Source of the DNA: Cryptomeria japonica
Lineage: Eukaryota > Streptophyta > Pinopsida > Cupressales > Cupressaceae
Direction: 5' to 3'
Assembly: GCF_030272615.1 (NCBI RefSeq)
Contig: NC_081406.1
Coordinates: 236,883,922-236,947,921, forward strand
DNA: 64,000 nucleotides
The notes under the pieces were generated by a model that saw only the letters and a program-made list of their open reading frames with translations, did no database searches and was not told the origin of the DNA. Position 1 is the stretch's first letter, and each line of letters begins with the position of its first letter. Made by a program: the position numbers and the translations under genes. This document shows, in pieces, positions 21,958-34,788 of this stretch.

Positions 21958-24900
21958 ATGGGGAAAATGGGAAGCAGTAGTTCCACAAGAAGCCAAGTGA
22001 AAAACAAAATGTACCTAACCAAGCTAGTTAAAACACCAGGTTTCACTAATAAATACCATGATATTTATGACCCTGCTATCCATGGGGAAAAGCATATCAT
22101 AGATATTAGATATACATTGTCTAGTAAGGCGGCAGATGCATCCAGGGCAAAATTTATTGTTTTCAACCCAATGTTACAACAAAAAACAAATAAAATCACA
22201 TCGTGGGATGTTGGATTGGGAAGAATGGTGTTACCTAAAGTATTCCCTTGCCCTAATTTTGTCATGGTCTGTGCCAAAAATTATGATGAAGATAAAAAAA
22301 GCAATTGTCAATAAAAATACAAAAGAGGAAATTCTATCTATAAACGAGGGAGAATTTGCTCATTTGTTGAACCTGGGATTTGAAGCCCAAAACTCAAACA
22401 TCCAAATTGACCTAGGAAAGCTAGCAGATAATTATGAGAGTCTCGATCCAAGTCGCAAAGATTCATTTATCAAATCTCTAATAAAGATTGGTACTAGTAT
22501 TGTGTTGGATCATAATCATAAGCCTCCTTATGATTTTAAAAATTTTGTTACATGGGTTGAGGATACTATTTCCTTGTTGTCATTTTGCCTGGGATTGGAA
22601 AATGATAGGGAAGTGGGTGCAAGCCTTCTTGAATTGATTTATAATATCCATTGTGCAGGTCAGCCAGTAAGATATAATTTTATTGAGCACATTGTAAAAT
22701 CCATGCAAAAATAGTTACTAATGATCAAAAAAGGTTCCTGTAAGACATTTAGGTTCTCATCCTACTTGTTCTATCTCCTTCTATCCAAGTATCGTGCAAT
22801 ATTTGAGACCAACAAGCTTCAAATTGTGAGCTATAAGATTGATGAGAAGACTGGGAAGAGAACAGAGTGTCCAATGTATGATTGGACCCCAAAGATAAGG
22901 ATGCATGATAACAGAAAGAACTACAACCATTTTGTAGACTTCTTTTTGGAACCAATGTATAATGAAATTACAAGCACTCCAATGCCTATGTTGCATGTGT
23001 CTTGTAGAGATTGCATTCAACTCAGAAGTCAAATAGAATTGGCTGACTAGTTCTTCATGGAAGAATTCACTGTGTTGAGGTTTTACGGATTGGCAATAAA
23101 ACCATACAGACTTCCAATACATGTGACAGAGAGGGTATTTGCATTAGAGTGTGTACGACAATTGGAGAGCACAGATAGACACTTCCATGGTCAGCAAAAG
23201 AAGAGCATATTTTCTCCCTTGCCTTTCTCATGTGGAGGGTTCACATTTGAGAGAAAAGCATTCATTGTGGCACATGATTTCTTGATAGTTTTTAACTTTG
23301 GTGATGAGGGTCTCTGGTAGTATGATCCATTCCATGTAGTTCAAGCAAGGCTTAAGAAAAATGGGAACTCTTCAACATTATGTCAACATGAAAGTAAGCC
23401 ATTGCTAGAAAAGTTTAGAAACAAGGACTCTTGGGATGAGGTTAAAAAAGAGATGGAGAAAATTGCAGCTGATAATAACATTTCAACAGAAGAAATTTCA
23501 TCACAAATTATGGCAATGCAAATGCACATAGAGAGGACAATAGAGGAGGGCCAGGGCATCCAAAATAGGAGGTCCTACAATTTCTACCTAAAATCTGCCA
23601 ATCCATCTAAAAAAACTATTCCCAAATCAATTCTGCATGAATGTAAAGAGAATTATTTCACTCAAACCAAAATAAATGATTTTTGGACTATGAGGAGGAA
23701 TCTTGGTGAACCAAAGACAAGTGCAAAATTTGAGAGCATCGACGAGGATGCAGAGTTTAGCAAATTGTGGGATATGGAGCATGGCGGGACTTAAGGTGAT
23801 GATGATGAGCATGAGGTTGTCATTGAGCCCCCTCCAACAACTACTACTGTCTCAAAAATATCAGGTGGAGTCAGTGAGTCCATGAAAGAAAAATATAGCA
23901 AAGGGGCAAACCTTGTGGAAAAAATAGGTTTTGAAGGTGGTGGTCTAGGTGCCAGAGGAGATGGCATTTGGTATCCACTTCAGGTACAACTTCCATCAAA
24001 GTCAAAATCAAAAGGTCCTTATAAACTAGTCATTGGACTTGATTCTTCATATTCATCACGGATAGGTACTACTCATTACCCTCAAGGTCCACATTCATTT
24101 GTTTCAGGTTCAAATCCACAGCCACCACCACATCATGGTATTCCCATTGGTGGTGAATCAAGTGCCACTACCACTGGCGGGGAATCTGGGGATAGTATTC
24201 CTATTATTGTTCAGTCAAGTGCCACTGTGATTGGTGGGGTTGGCATGTGGTCTACTACTAATACTAGTTGTCTTGGTGTTGGAAAAGGGCAACAACAAAA
24301 TATCTCTCGCAAGAGGCCACTAGAGGTAGATACTCAATCTCATACTATTAAGAATCCTATATCAAGTGCCACTGATACTACAAATCAATCATTTGCAGCT
24401 TCAGATCACACACCTCAAAAGACTGAAAACTACACATGAAAGTGTCAGTGGGAGTGGGACAGCAATAGGAACTATTGTTGGTAATCCTGGTCAAGCATTA
24501 GTTAAAACCATAGGAATAAGTGGAACTAGATCCTATGGTATTCCTATGTCACCTTTCAAACATTCAATTGCTTCAGCAAGCCCAGATTTTCAATTTTGTG
24601 ATTACTATGAAAAATATGAATACACAACAAAAGAAAATAAAGAAAAAAAGGAAGCATTTCATAGGAATTTTGTGTCTGAAGTTGTAAATGAACAACCTGC
24701 AAGGAACAGGGTATTTCCAACATATGACCCACAGAAAGATATGATGGAGTTCATGGTTGTTATGCCCCTGGACACATCTAAAGATAAAAATCCACTACAC
24801 AGTCAAATAGATCCCTCTCAATTTCAAGTTAGCACCCTCCAAATGGATTTTTCCAAACTACATAATATGGACAAAATTAGTGTGTCAAAAAGGACTAACG

Positions 24901-26043
24901 AAGTGGTCTACACTTCACTGCTAAAGGTGGAGAGAGAAAAAAATAAACTGGAGAAACAAATAGAAAAGTTACAGGCAGACTTGGAAAATGAAAAATCAAG
25001 GAGGAAAGCAGCAAATAGAAAGTGCAATGATTTACAAAAAAGGATTAAAAATTCAGGCTCTATAGTAGAAATTGCAGAGCAGGAGAAGAAGGATGCAGAA
25101 TTGAAGGCCCTGACTGAAAAAATGGCTAAAAGCAGTAAAAAAATTGTTGATGAAAAAGCCAGTTTTCAAAAATTATACAAAAGTTATGAGTCTGCTGCCA
25201 TAGAAATGAGAAAGTTACAGGACCTATTGGATCATGGGAAGGAAAAAGAAAAACATTTGCAAGAGGAAGTAGAGGAAGAAAGAAAAAAATGTGCACAAAT
25301 GAAAGAAGACCTACACAATGCAAATGATAAAATAAAAACTTTGAAGGATAGATTGAAAGATAATATGAAAAATACAATGAAGTATATAGAAGAAAACATT
25401 TGGTGGTGAATAATGCAGAGTAGTGAGAAGTTGTGTGAATGGTTTCAATTGACTGAAAGTATGAGACAATTTTTTATAAAAATCAAAGGGCACTATGAGA
25501 AGAGCACACATGTTTATTGAAAAGAGGAAATGGTAAAAAAGATTCTGAAAGTAGTCTACAGTTCTAGTGACAGCTACTTGGCATCCAAGGGAATTAAGAG
25601 CCGCATTGATGCCATAGTTAAGACATCATCTATCATTAAAAAATGCCAGAAGCTAAGGGAAACATCAGAAGTTATGGACAGTTGTGGAAAAAAGATAGTG
25701 AAGTTGTAAGAAATGAAAAATAATTTGATTAAACTTGGTTTGCCTAAGCCTGTTGACACATCAAATAAATTCATTGGAGAAGAAGCTTACAAAAAAATCA
25801 TGGAGATAAAAATGAAGTCTGATTTAGACTTGCTTCCAAAGGACACAACTTCCAAAAGCTTTCTGGAATTCATCCAACCATTTACAACTCTAAATACGGT
25901 ATTGGATGAAACAGTGATGTCAAGTAAATTTTATAAATATGGAATGTTGATGAAGTTGGAGTTGACTTTCCATAGTTTACAGAATATTGACCTTCCATCA
26001 GACAAAGAGTGGAGCACCCTACAAAAACTGGCACAGAATTCTT
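21958..26043 (+). pseudogene. hAT cargo gene: large protein with G-patch-like motif and coiled coil
   Basis: About 1,360 codons can be followed through three frames: 21958 to about 22285 (GKMGSSSSTRSQ), about 22286 to 24437, then about 24430 to 26043. Stops include TAG 22712, 23048 and 23318, TAA 23792, and TGA/TAA between 25407 and 25710. A G-patch-like motif lies at 23903-23986: GANLVEKIGF, then GGGLGARGDGI, then P, matching the spaced Gly pattern. A Ser/Thr/Gly-rich linker follows, then a long coiled coil at about 24900-25380 (KLEKQIEKLQADLENEK). An upstream block reads FYGLAIKPYRLPIHVTERVFA (23087-23148). G-patch domains bind RNA or DEAH helicases. The family was not recognised, and the role in transposition is unknown. 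Convergent with the transposase gene. Confidence 0.7.
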
Positions 26044-26114
26044 AAGAATCATAGTATGTATTGTACAATTTTCTTCTTTTATTCTTAATTTCAAGGTTTT
26101 ATGTTTTTTTTGTT

Positions 26115-26260
26115 TGCTATTTTGCTAATCCAGCCTATGAATCTATGATGCACTGGCTAATGCTATTTTGCTAATCCAGCCTATGAATCTATTTTATGAA
26201 TAGGAAAAAAACAACACTTGCTATTGCTATTTTGCTAATCCAGCCTATGAATCTATGATG
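26115..26260 (+). repeat. Short repeat, three copies of a 30-nt unit
   Basis: gctattttgctaatccagcc followed by tatgaatctat occurs near 26118, 26162 and 26227, in the region 3' of the cargo gene. Confidence 0.75.
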
Positions 26261-26553
26261 CATAGTGCAAAACTTCAGCCAGTATGTATTCTCAAATTCT
26301 CCATTGCTTTAAAATTTATGCATTTCTCTATTTTTGATTAGTAGGTTTTAGGCACTACTATTATCTATGTTTAATTTGTCATGGCGTGAATTAATATTTA
26401 ATTTTGAACTCTATTTTTTGAACAGGAGACATCAAACATGTAGCAGATGTTAAATTGCTAATACGGCCTATGATGGCCATATAAATATGTGCTGAGTTTG
26501 TGATTTTGATGTTCAGTGTTCACATGTTGCAAACTTGCTATTCGACCTAAAGC

Positions 26554-26900
26554 TGTTGTTGCTCCCTTGTTTCTATAAAAGGGAATTCAAGGTCATTTGC
26601 AATTTCACAAAGGGTTCTACTTCTGAAACTTTGTATTCACTTTTGCATGGACATTGGAGAATCACACAAGAGTTGTTGTTGTTCTCTTGTTTTTATAAAA
26701 GGGAATTCAGGGTCATTTGCAAAGGGTTCTGAAACTTTGTATTCACTTTTGCAATTTGTATGGAGAATCACACAGATTGGAATTTGGTGTATTACTATTG
26801 AATGAATTGTATCATATGGCTATATTTTGAAAGAATTAATGAAAATCTAAGTTCTCGACATGTGTATTACTATTGAATGAATTGTATCATATGGTTCTGA
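26554..26900 (+). repeat. Tandem duplications 3' of the cargo gene
   Basis: One unit of about 120 bp (ttgttgttctc-ttgtttttataaaagg...) starts at 26554 and 26674. A second unit of about 74 bp (gtattactattgaatgaatt...) starts at 26789 and 26863. No protein is supported. The stretch 26046-27192 is the convergent 3' region of the two hAT genes. Confidence 0.75.
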
Positions 26901-27192
26901 AATGTATCACACAGATTTGAGACTCAAACATGTATAAATAAACAATAAACATCTCTGTATCAATAAACACATTATGGTTTTTTTTTTATTATGCTATTTT
27001 AAATCTAGAAATAGAAAGTTAAAAAATATAATTACAAATCAATATTAAATTCTAATTGCAAAAAGTAATATGCTTTTGTAATATGAATTATGAGATACAA
27101 TAATAAGATTAATAAATACCAATCTCTTATAGTTTCCATTCATCCTCATCAAATTCAGTGCTTTCTTGATTCTCGTCTGTGGTTTCTTCACT

Positions 27193-29822
27193 CTAAGTCT
27201 GAGTCTGCATATCTTCGCCGAACTGCATCTCAATGCTACCAATAGCTCCAGTAGTCCCACTGGCACTTTGGTTTGAAGTGTTGCCCAAACCTCTTCTTTC
27301 ACATTTGGACCTCCAGATTTGTAGTGCCCTATCGTAAGGAAAAGTGTGGACATCATACCTAGATGTATAGAGCCTCAAGTAATTTTCCAAATTTTTGTCT
27401 AGTTTGTTTCTTAGCTTTGATTTTAGGAACCCCAAAGCACTAAAAACTCTCTCATCTTCCACCAAACCCAATATCATGGTAAGACATAAATCAGCAAGCT
27501 TCACATATTCTAGCATTGAATCACACAAGGATTTGTTCTCAACTATATATTTCCAAACCCTTGTTACTAATCCCTCTTCGCAGGGGTTATCCATTTTGGC
27601 ATATTGTTCTTTCATAGTGTATGAAAAATGAGCTGATTGCTCTCGAAGATGAGTTTCATCTAATATTCCACTTATAATTACTCCATTAAATTCTCTGGAA
27701 ATGCAAAATTGTTTTACCAAAGTCAGTAGCTTACTTCAAAAATCAGATGCACTGTTGAGGCTCCAATAATGAGGAAACACAATAGACATGGCTTCGAGTA
27801 GGTTGTCAGGAGGGAATCTGCTTCTAATTTGTGAGGAAAGATCATATGCAATTTTCTTCACAGAAGTAGTTACAGTCTCAACAATCTTGTCGAAATCATC
27901 CTTTGTAACTCTTGCTAGTTTCTTCCTGGGGCACTTTCCTGGTTCCTCGGGGTCAACCGTGGCTTAGAAGTGCATTGGTATCTCAACTCCCCGTACATTG
28001 GCACATACCTCCCTGTCTGCACCGATTTGTAAAACGTTATCAGGATTGTTCAAATTTGTGAGTGTCTGCCACTTAACAAATTTTTCATTAGATAGTGTTG
28101 GTTGATTTCGATAGAGATTGTCGAGGGTCAGGCATGTCATCTTACGCAGCATAGCATATTCTGCAATATACAAAGCTCTTTTTTGGGCAACCTTCATAAT
28201 ATTTCTCATTTCCTCTAGCATGGGGAGAAGAGCTACTAAAGTTAAGAGTGTCTCTAAATTACTTAACCTGCCAAGAAGTTTAGGAATTTTTGGTTGATCT
28301 AATTCGTTGCGAGTTGTGTGAAATAGTCCAATCAAGGATGGATATTCTGAAAACACTCGATGCACTGGACCATCCAAAGAGATCCATCTGGTATCATTAT
28401 CCTTGAGAAGCTTGTTCCCATTAGTTAATCCATCAACAAAGTTTTGAAATTCCATAAATCGCTTGGGACTTCAACAAAAGTGTGAGTAGAGCTCTCTAAT
28501 TAAAATTTCAATTTTTTTAACCGAAGCAAACTTGCTCACAATTCCAAAAGCTAGATTCATTATGTGAGCCATGCGGTGAATTGTAGTAATGTATGGTGCA
28601 AATGAAGTTTCAATCTTTGTACAAATTCCATTCCTATGACCTTGCATTACTGAAGCTCCATCTGCTCCAACACAAACCAATTTTTTGGCTACTATCATGT
28701 CATCCATACCTCCATATTCAATTAAACTTCTCTTTACTAGTCAAAATAAATTTTCCATTATCACACTCTCCTTCATTTTAGCAACAGATAGTAGATGAGG
28801 TTGGCGGGTATGATTCTCTATAGTATAAACATGCATGCATACCCATGAAGTATTGTCTACTATGGTAACTTCGTCTAAAGAAAATGCAATGAAGTTCGAC
28901 TCTCTTATTTTTCCTGTACATCTTCTTTTTCAACCTCAGTGAGACAACTTGCCCATTCCCATCCACTTTTTACTAACCAATGTCTATTAGGATAGTTAGG
29001 AACTTTCAAAAAGTGTAATAAACCACTAATTGATGGGAAATTTGTCATAGCACGCCCTCTGCTCAAAATATGAAAAACAACGCTTAACTGAACAGGTTTT
29101 CCCAGTTGTTCTATTTACATTGCTTTTCCAAAAATAGCTTCAATAGAACCTTTAAATTCAGCAGGCTTCGTCTGTAATTTCTCATGAAAATAATACTCTT
29201 TGGCATTCCTCACATGCTTACATTCATCCTTTGTTTTCCATCTTATCACAAATTTTTCAACCCCTTCTATCATTTGTTTTTCATAAACTTTACCCATATG
29301 CTTTTCTATGGTGTCAAATTTTAGCTGCAACCTAATTTCCTTGTTATGTTTCCAAGTGCAAATCTTACACCTGCATTCTATTGGAGGCTTGCCTTCAATT
29401 ATATTCTCGACTAGTTCAATGAATGGATACTTTGATGCCCAATTAATTTGAAATTTCCTCACTGACATATCCCACTCCTGATCCTTTTTTGATTGTGGTT
29501 CACCCTTTTTTGATATGGCTATTCTTTTCCCCTTCTATGCATTATCATCAATGGCATTATCACCGAAGTCGATTATATCATTCCGGCTAACTTGGGTATC
29601 TACTAGATAATCTTCTTCAAGATCATCCTGATCTGAGATATCAGGTTCGCCGTTGTCTTCAACATGCGGTGCAGGTGGTGAATTTTGTACTTGTACTTGT
29701 GATGATGTACCTTCCTGATTTTCACATCCAATGCCAAAGTACGCAGACAACGTTCTTCTTTTTGTTGGTCTCTCCTGGCCTTCCCCACATTCAGGTTTCC
29801 TACCCCTATTCCTGTTCGACAT
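27193..29822 (-). pseudogene. hAT-like transposase (DUF4371/ZNF862-type), decayed
   Basis: ATG at 29822 starts MSNRNRGRKPECG. A zinc-finger-like segment with CRCKICTW and a later H (about 29310-29380) resembles the BED/TTF fingers of this group. After a frameshift near 28935 come SLDE (28870-28881), GADGASVMQG with HRMAH (about 28580-28670), DTRWISLDGPVHR, and a C-terminal hAT dimerisation-like stretch VEDERVFSALGFLKSKLR (about 27400-27462). Stops: TAG 29535, TAA 29115, a TGA near 28741, TGA 28471, TAA 27964; final TAG 27193. Apart from the one frameshift the frame is kept for about 875 codons. It would cut and join the element's ends, but is inactive here. Confidence 0.8.
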
Positions 29823-30129
29823 CTCCAACAAAATAAAGGTTGCCAAAAAAATATCAATTTGTTGAAGAAGCAATAATAGGCTATAATGTATAATATACCA
29901 CTTCAAAAATATGATCACTCACCTTTAGGCTTTAGGTCACTAGTAGTCGCCAATACAGTCAATGACTCAACAACAATGATTTTCCTTGGTCTGAAACTTT
30001 GCTATAGATCAGAATTCAGAGCCTAGAACCCACTAGATTGTGTTGAGATATTGAGATAGATCTAATCTTTGCATGTATTTATACCAATCCTTATATGGTG
30101 AATTCCGTTGGAATTTTATATGGTATACA
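29823..30129. other. 5' flank of the hAT transposase gene
   Basis: Presumed promoter and leader of the minus-strand transposase. No clear motif beyond AT-rich sequence was seen. Confidence 0.4.
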
Positions 30130-30627
30130 AATATTTGGCGAATCCCGCATAACTATAACACGACTTATGTAAATTTTGAGGCGATTATAGGTCATCCAAA
30201 TATGACTTATGTAATTTTTGAGGCGATTATAGGTCGTCCAAATAATAGCCGAATACAATATAGTTGGTGAAAGTTGGGGTGAATGGAGACACGCGTCGGC
30301 AAGATGTCAGGCAAATTGGGTCCCCCTGGCTAACAAATCTTCACATGCCTATAGGCAAATTAAGGTCATCTATTAAGGAGACCTCAGAGAGTGTAGGTGA
30401 AATAATTAAATTTATCATGTGTCCACCATATATTGTATTGGCGAAATCATCGCATAGAAACATTTATTTGCATAAAACATATGGCGATCAGGTCATGACT
30501 ATGACGGAAATTGATAATGTTCTGGCGACATGGCCACCCCCAAATGGTACAAAATATTTGCCATTTCCGACATGGCCGACGTGAAAAATTTGACATTGGC
30601 AAATATTCGCCACTAAAGTAAATTCTG
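30130..30627 (-). repeat. Right terminal/subterminal region of the hAT
   Basis: GGCGA motifs near 30136, 30179, 30222, 30440, 30483 and 30523, and one inverted TCGCC near 30607. A duplicated gaggcgattataggtc lies at about 30178 and 30221. The end reads ...ACTAAAGTAAATTCTG, an imperfect inverted match to the left end. Confidence 0.78.
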
Positions 30628-32547
30628 ACCGGATCAGAACAAGGAGATAGCCAAGCAAATATAAGAACTCTTAGACAATGGACTAATCAGAAAGAGCATC
30701 AGCCCACGTGTAGTACCCACCATTTTGGCTCTAAAAAAGGGAGGTACTTGGAGACTTTGCACTAATTCTTCCAGTGCAAAGGTGGCTACTCAACCGGTAC
30801 TCATTCTTCCAAGCTTTGACAAGCTCTTCACCATTGAATGCAATGCAAGCAACATAGCAGTTGGAGCAGTTTTAAGCCAAGACAATAGACGTGTTGCCTT
30901 TTTTAGTGAGAAGCTCAACGATGCAAAGAAAAGATATTCCTCTTATGATTTGGAGTTGTATGCACTTGTCCAATCCCTTAGTAAATGGAGGCATTATTTT
31001 TTTCCTAAGGAATTTGTGGTTTATACTGATAATCAAGCTCTTAGCTTTCTTAATTCTCATGAAAAGTTAAACCATAGGCATATTAAATGGGTAGATTATT
31101 TGCAGTCATATACCTTTACCATTAAACACAAGAACGAAAATGTAATAAAGTAGCAGATGCATTGAGTAGAAGGTTACTAACAGTGCAAGAAGTGTAGCTT
31201 AAAATTATTGGAGTGGATAGTTTCAAGGATTTCTATGAAGAAGATGAAGACTTTGTTTCTGCCTACAAGGTTTGCCAAGAGTTTGGAAGCCATTTTCATA
31301 GTGAATATGAAGATTACACCTTGCAAGATGGACTCTTGTTCAAAGGAGGACAACTATGTGTGCCTAAAGGGTCTATGAGAGAAAATTTGATGCAAGAGAA
31401 GTACAATGGATGCCTAAGTGGAAATTTTAGTTTGAACAAGACTTTGGAACTTGTCCAAAGATTCTACTTTTGGCCTAAAATGCAAACAGATATCAGGAGA
31501 TATGTGGAACAATGTGTGGATTTCCAAAGAGCTAAGGGTACATCTTCCAATGCTGGTCTTTATCAGCCTCTACCTATCCCCAATCGGCCATGGGAGTGTG
31601 TAAGTATGGATTTTGTTGTTGGTTTGCCTAAAACCAAATTAGGTTTTGATAGCATCTATGTTGTGGTAGATAGGTTTAGTAAGATGGCTCATTTTATTCC
31701 ATGTAAGGTCACTCATGATGCTAGTTACATTGCTCACTTGTTTTTCAAGGAGGTTATTAGAATCCATGGTTTACCTATCTTTGGAAAGCTTCTTATATTC
31801 CTGACAAAGGAGTATGGACAAGCTTGGGATCAAATCATCCATCAAGCTGAGTTTTCCTACAATGACAGTGTGAATAGGTCCACCTGTAAAAGCCCTTTTG
31901 AGATTGTGTATGACATTCATCCTAGACATGTTTTGGAGCTTAGAGATGTTGGAAAGTTGGGACAGTAGAGTGGACATGCCTTAGACATGGCTCAATCAAT
32001 GCAAGAGGTTCATGAGTAGGTTAGGACAGCCCTATTAGACACTACTCAAACGATCAAGGAAAGAGTAGATGAGAAAAGAAAAGATATCCAATTCGCAGTT
32101 AGAGACATGGTGATGGTTCATTTGAACAAGGAAAGGCTTCAAAAAGGTTTCCCTAGTAAGCTTCAGATGAGGAGGATAGGTCCTTGCAAATTTTTGGCCA
32201 AGTATGGCAATAATGCATACAAGATAGATCTACCTAGTGATATGGCTTTATCCCCCATTTTCAATGTGGCAGATTTGGTGCAGTATAAAGGCACACTTCC
32301 AGAAGAAGATAGTAGAGTCTCAGAGGTCTCTAGAGCACTTTCAGACCTACCCTTACCAGTTGCACCCATTCCACAAGCCGAGAAGGTGTTAGATTCTAGA
32401 GTTTTGAAGAAAACAAGGCATACCGCCTATATGGAGCACTTGATCAAATGGAAGCACCTTCTAGCATTAGAGGCTACTTGGATACCTGAGGCAATTTTTT
32501 CTAAGCATGGATTTCCCCTTTCTTTCCTGCCTAAAGGATTCACTTGA
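30628..32547 (+). pseudogene. pol: Ty3 Pol, second part: RT start, RNase H, integrase, chromodomain
   Basis: Resumes the frame broken at 16758: DQNKEIAKQI, a stop, then LIRKSISPRVVPTILALKK. Near 30770 WRLCTNS joins directly to TQPVLILPSF, so the RT palm with its catalytic YxDD is deleted. RNase H follows (AFFSEKLNDAKKRYSSYDLE, VVYTDNQALSF). Integrase is present (PWECVSMDFVVGLPKTKLGF), but from HGLP it jumps to LTKEYGQAWDQ near 31780, losing the second catalytic D and the E; the zinc motif reads CVDF rather than CxxC. A chromodomain lies at 32386-32500 (MEHLIKWKHL, then EATWIPE). The element could not move alone. Confidence 0.9.
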
Positions 32548-32556
32548 CTTATTTCT

Positions 32557-32569
32557 CATTGGGGGAGTA
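32557..32569 (+). promoter_or_regulatory. Polypurine tract of the chromovirus
   Basis: cattgggggagta directly precedes the 3' LTR start TGGTGTAGG. Confidence 0.75.
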
Positions 32570-34344
32570 TGGTGTAGGCGCACCTAACTTTTAGTACAAT
32601 TTCTTCATTTTGGTGTGTTGGTCCATAGTTTGATTTTGGATGGTGCAAAAGGGTCTTATAATAGGTCCTCATGTGTTAGTGATATACTTTGGTAGGTTGC
32701 TTGTCAATAGGATCAAGCATTTGCTCAATTTTGGCTTGTAAGCCCTTGTAAGTCTAAAATTGCATAATCATGCATTTTGATGTAAAACTTATTGAAAATA
32801 CTTGTTTAGCATTGGTAAATTTTATGGTAGTAGTTTTTAGTTATCCTAGATGGTTTATAAAAGGAACCAAATCATATAGGGCAAAAATGCACTTTTTGAC
32901 AAAAGTTGTCAAATTTGCTTGACAACATTTTGCAATGTTGAGCAACTTTTTGCAACTTTGAGCGAAGGGTTGGTTAGGAAACTGATGGAGAGTTAGTTAG
33001 GTAAAAAATGGAATATAAATGCCTTGAGCATGAATATAATAAGGTTGGTGAATGACTGAACCATATTTGAATACAATTTGAAGACCATTTTCAAGTTTTT
33101 ACCTTGTGCTTTCCCTAATTTGGAGCAGCAGTCCATACTTCATGGATTGATTGCATTTTTGTTCTTTGATAATTGTTTTTTACATGTTATTTTAGTGCTC
33201 AGGAATCATTTTGGTTAGTTTTGTTGTAGTTTTGAATTGAGTTGCTGAATTTGTAATCTCTCGGCCTTAGCAAGGGTTTGAGAGGCCCAAACATGGTTCC
33301 AACTTGAAGTCCTTTGAGTTATTCTCAATAAACCTTGGGACTCAAGCCATGGAACCTTTGTATAGTGTACATAGTCTATTTTTCATTTGGATGTCATTTA
33401 AAGGTTATTGAGCATCATTTCCTAAGCAAGCTCAATCATAGCTCGGTTAGGAAATGAATGAAATGATGCAAGTGCTTGCAAGTATGAGAAGGTATGAAGT
33501 TTCCAAGTGTTTGGAATGAGAAAATGAGGCATGGAAGATCATATGTGTGATTTTGGAGGTGTGGCAGATCAGGGAAGTCAGTAAACCCTTGAAGAAGACC
33601 AAAAAGACCCTAAAACCCTTCAAAACAAGCCATTTTTTAGTTTCGTACTTGTACGATCAGACTGAGTTTTCTCACTTAATGAACCTTGAAGTACTTCCAA
33701 AAGGGTACTCAGATCACAAATTATTTTGTTTGGGTCTTTGGGAAAATTGTGAACAAATCCACAAAAACGGGTTAAGTAGGGCTAATTGGGGCTCTAGGGC
33801 TACTAGGCCTAGAAAATAGGGAAAGGAAAGAGCGATGGAGAAATGGATCAAACCTGTCATGCCCAAAATTTAGGGCAAAAACGGAATGATTTTTTTTTTT
33901 TTTTTAATACTAATTAATTAACAAAGTTCGCTAACTCGACATGCACTAATGAATTTTGCCCAAACTATATTCGAGCAAATTTTGTTATTAACTCAAGTAA
34001 CGAAATTAATTTAAATTTTATTTGTGAATACTAGACGATTTAAATTTATTTTCACAAGATACCTAGTCAATAGGCTAATTATGTCCCTATAGACAACCAA
34101 AGTTACAATCGAGCTAAACTCCTAACTTTTAATTTTCAAGTTCTCATAAATAGTTAATTTAGAAATATTTAATCTTATTTTAAAACTCCTCAAGCTAATA
34201 AAGTTAAAATAATTATTTACTTCTCCATTACTTAATTTAAATCATTTCGTACTATTTGAGAAGTCAAATAATAATCCCATACAATTTTAACTTGAACCAT
34301 TTCTACCTATTTACATTTATATAGAACATAATTATAAAATGACA

Positions 34345-34461
<117 letters not shown>

Positions 34462-34647
34462 GTAAATAATGTATATAAAACTACCTAGGGTTTTACCCAT
34501 TCAAACCCTATCTAATCAAATACCTATCTCAAAACCCATTTCTTTTTTTTTATTTAAAAATAAAACTTCCCTTAAGATATTTTGTTATTTCACCCTAACC
34601 ATATTTTGGTTTGCCCGAACCCTAAGTTCTTAGATTAGGGCATTCCA

Positions 34648-34689
<42 letters not shown>

Positions 34690-34788
34690 TGTACCTTTCA
34701 TTTAATCTTGGTTTGGACTATGCAGGGCCAAAACCCATTGAGCGGCAGCCATGGATGAAGTTCGCATGTCAAAGGGGCGACGGGGGCA

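Larger units (their letters stand above)
16759..30627. mobile_element. 13.9-kb hAT transposon in Ty3 pol, 8-bp TSD
   Basis: The Ty3 frame stops at KAAYKMT and resumes at DQNKEIA, which fixes the insertion. Flanks are actagatc (16751-16758) and accggatc (30628-30635), an 8-bp duplication differing only at a CG-to-TA pair, as expected from methyl-CpG decay. The left end CAGGGATAACTTTA pairs with the inverted right end CAGAATTTACTTTA. An 8-bp TSD and a CAGGG start are hAT hallmarks, and a hAT-like transposase lies inside (27193-29822, minus). A second large gene (21958-26043, plus) is cargo. Both ends share GGCGA-rich subterminal sequence. Coding regions are decayed. Confidence 0.9.

Noticed and set aside
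16759-30627. CACTA (En/Spm) element, because CACTA occurs at the left border
   Set aside because: CACTA straddles the 8-bp duplication, the right end lacks TAGTG, and the transposase is hAT-like.
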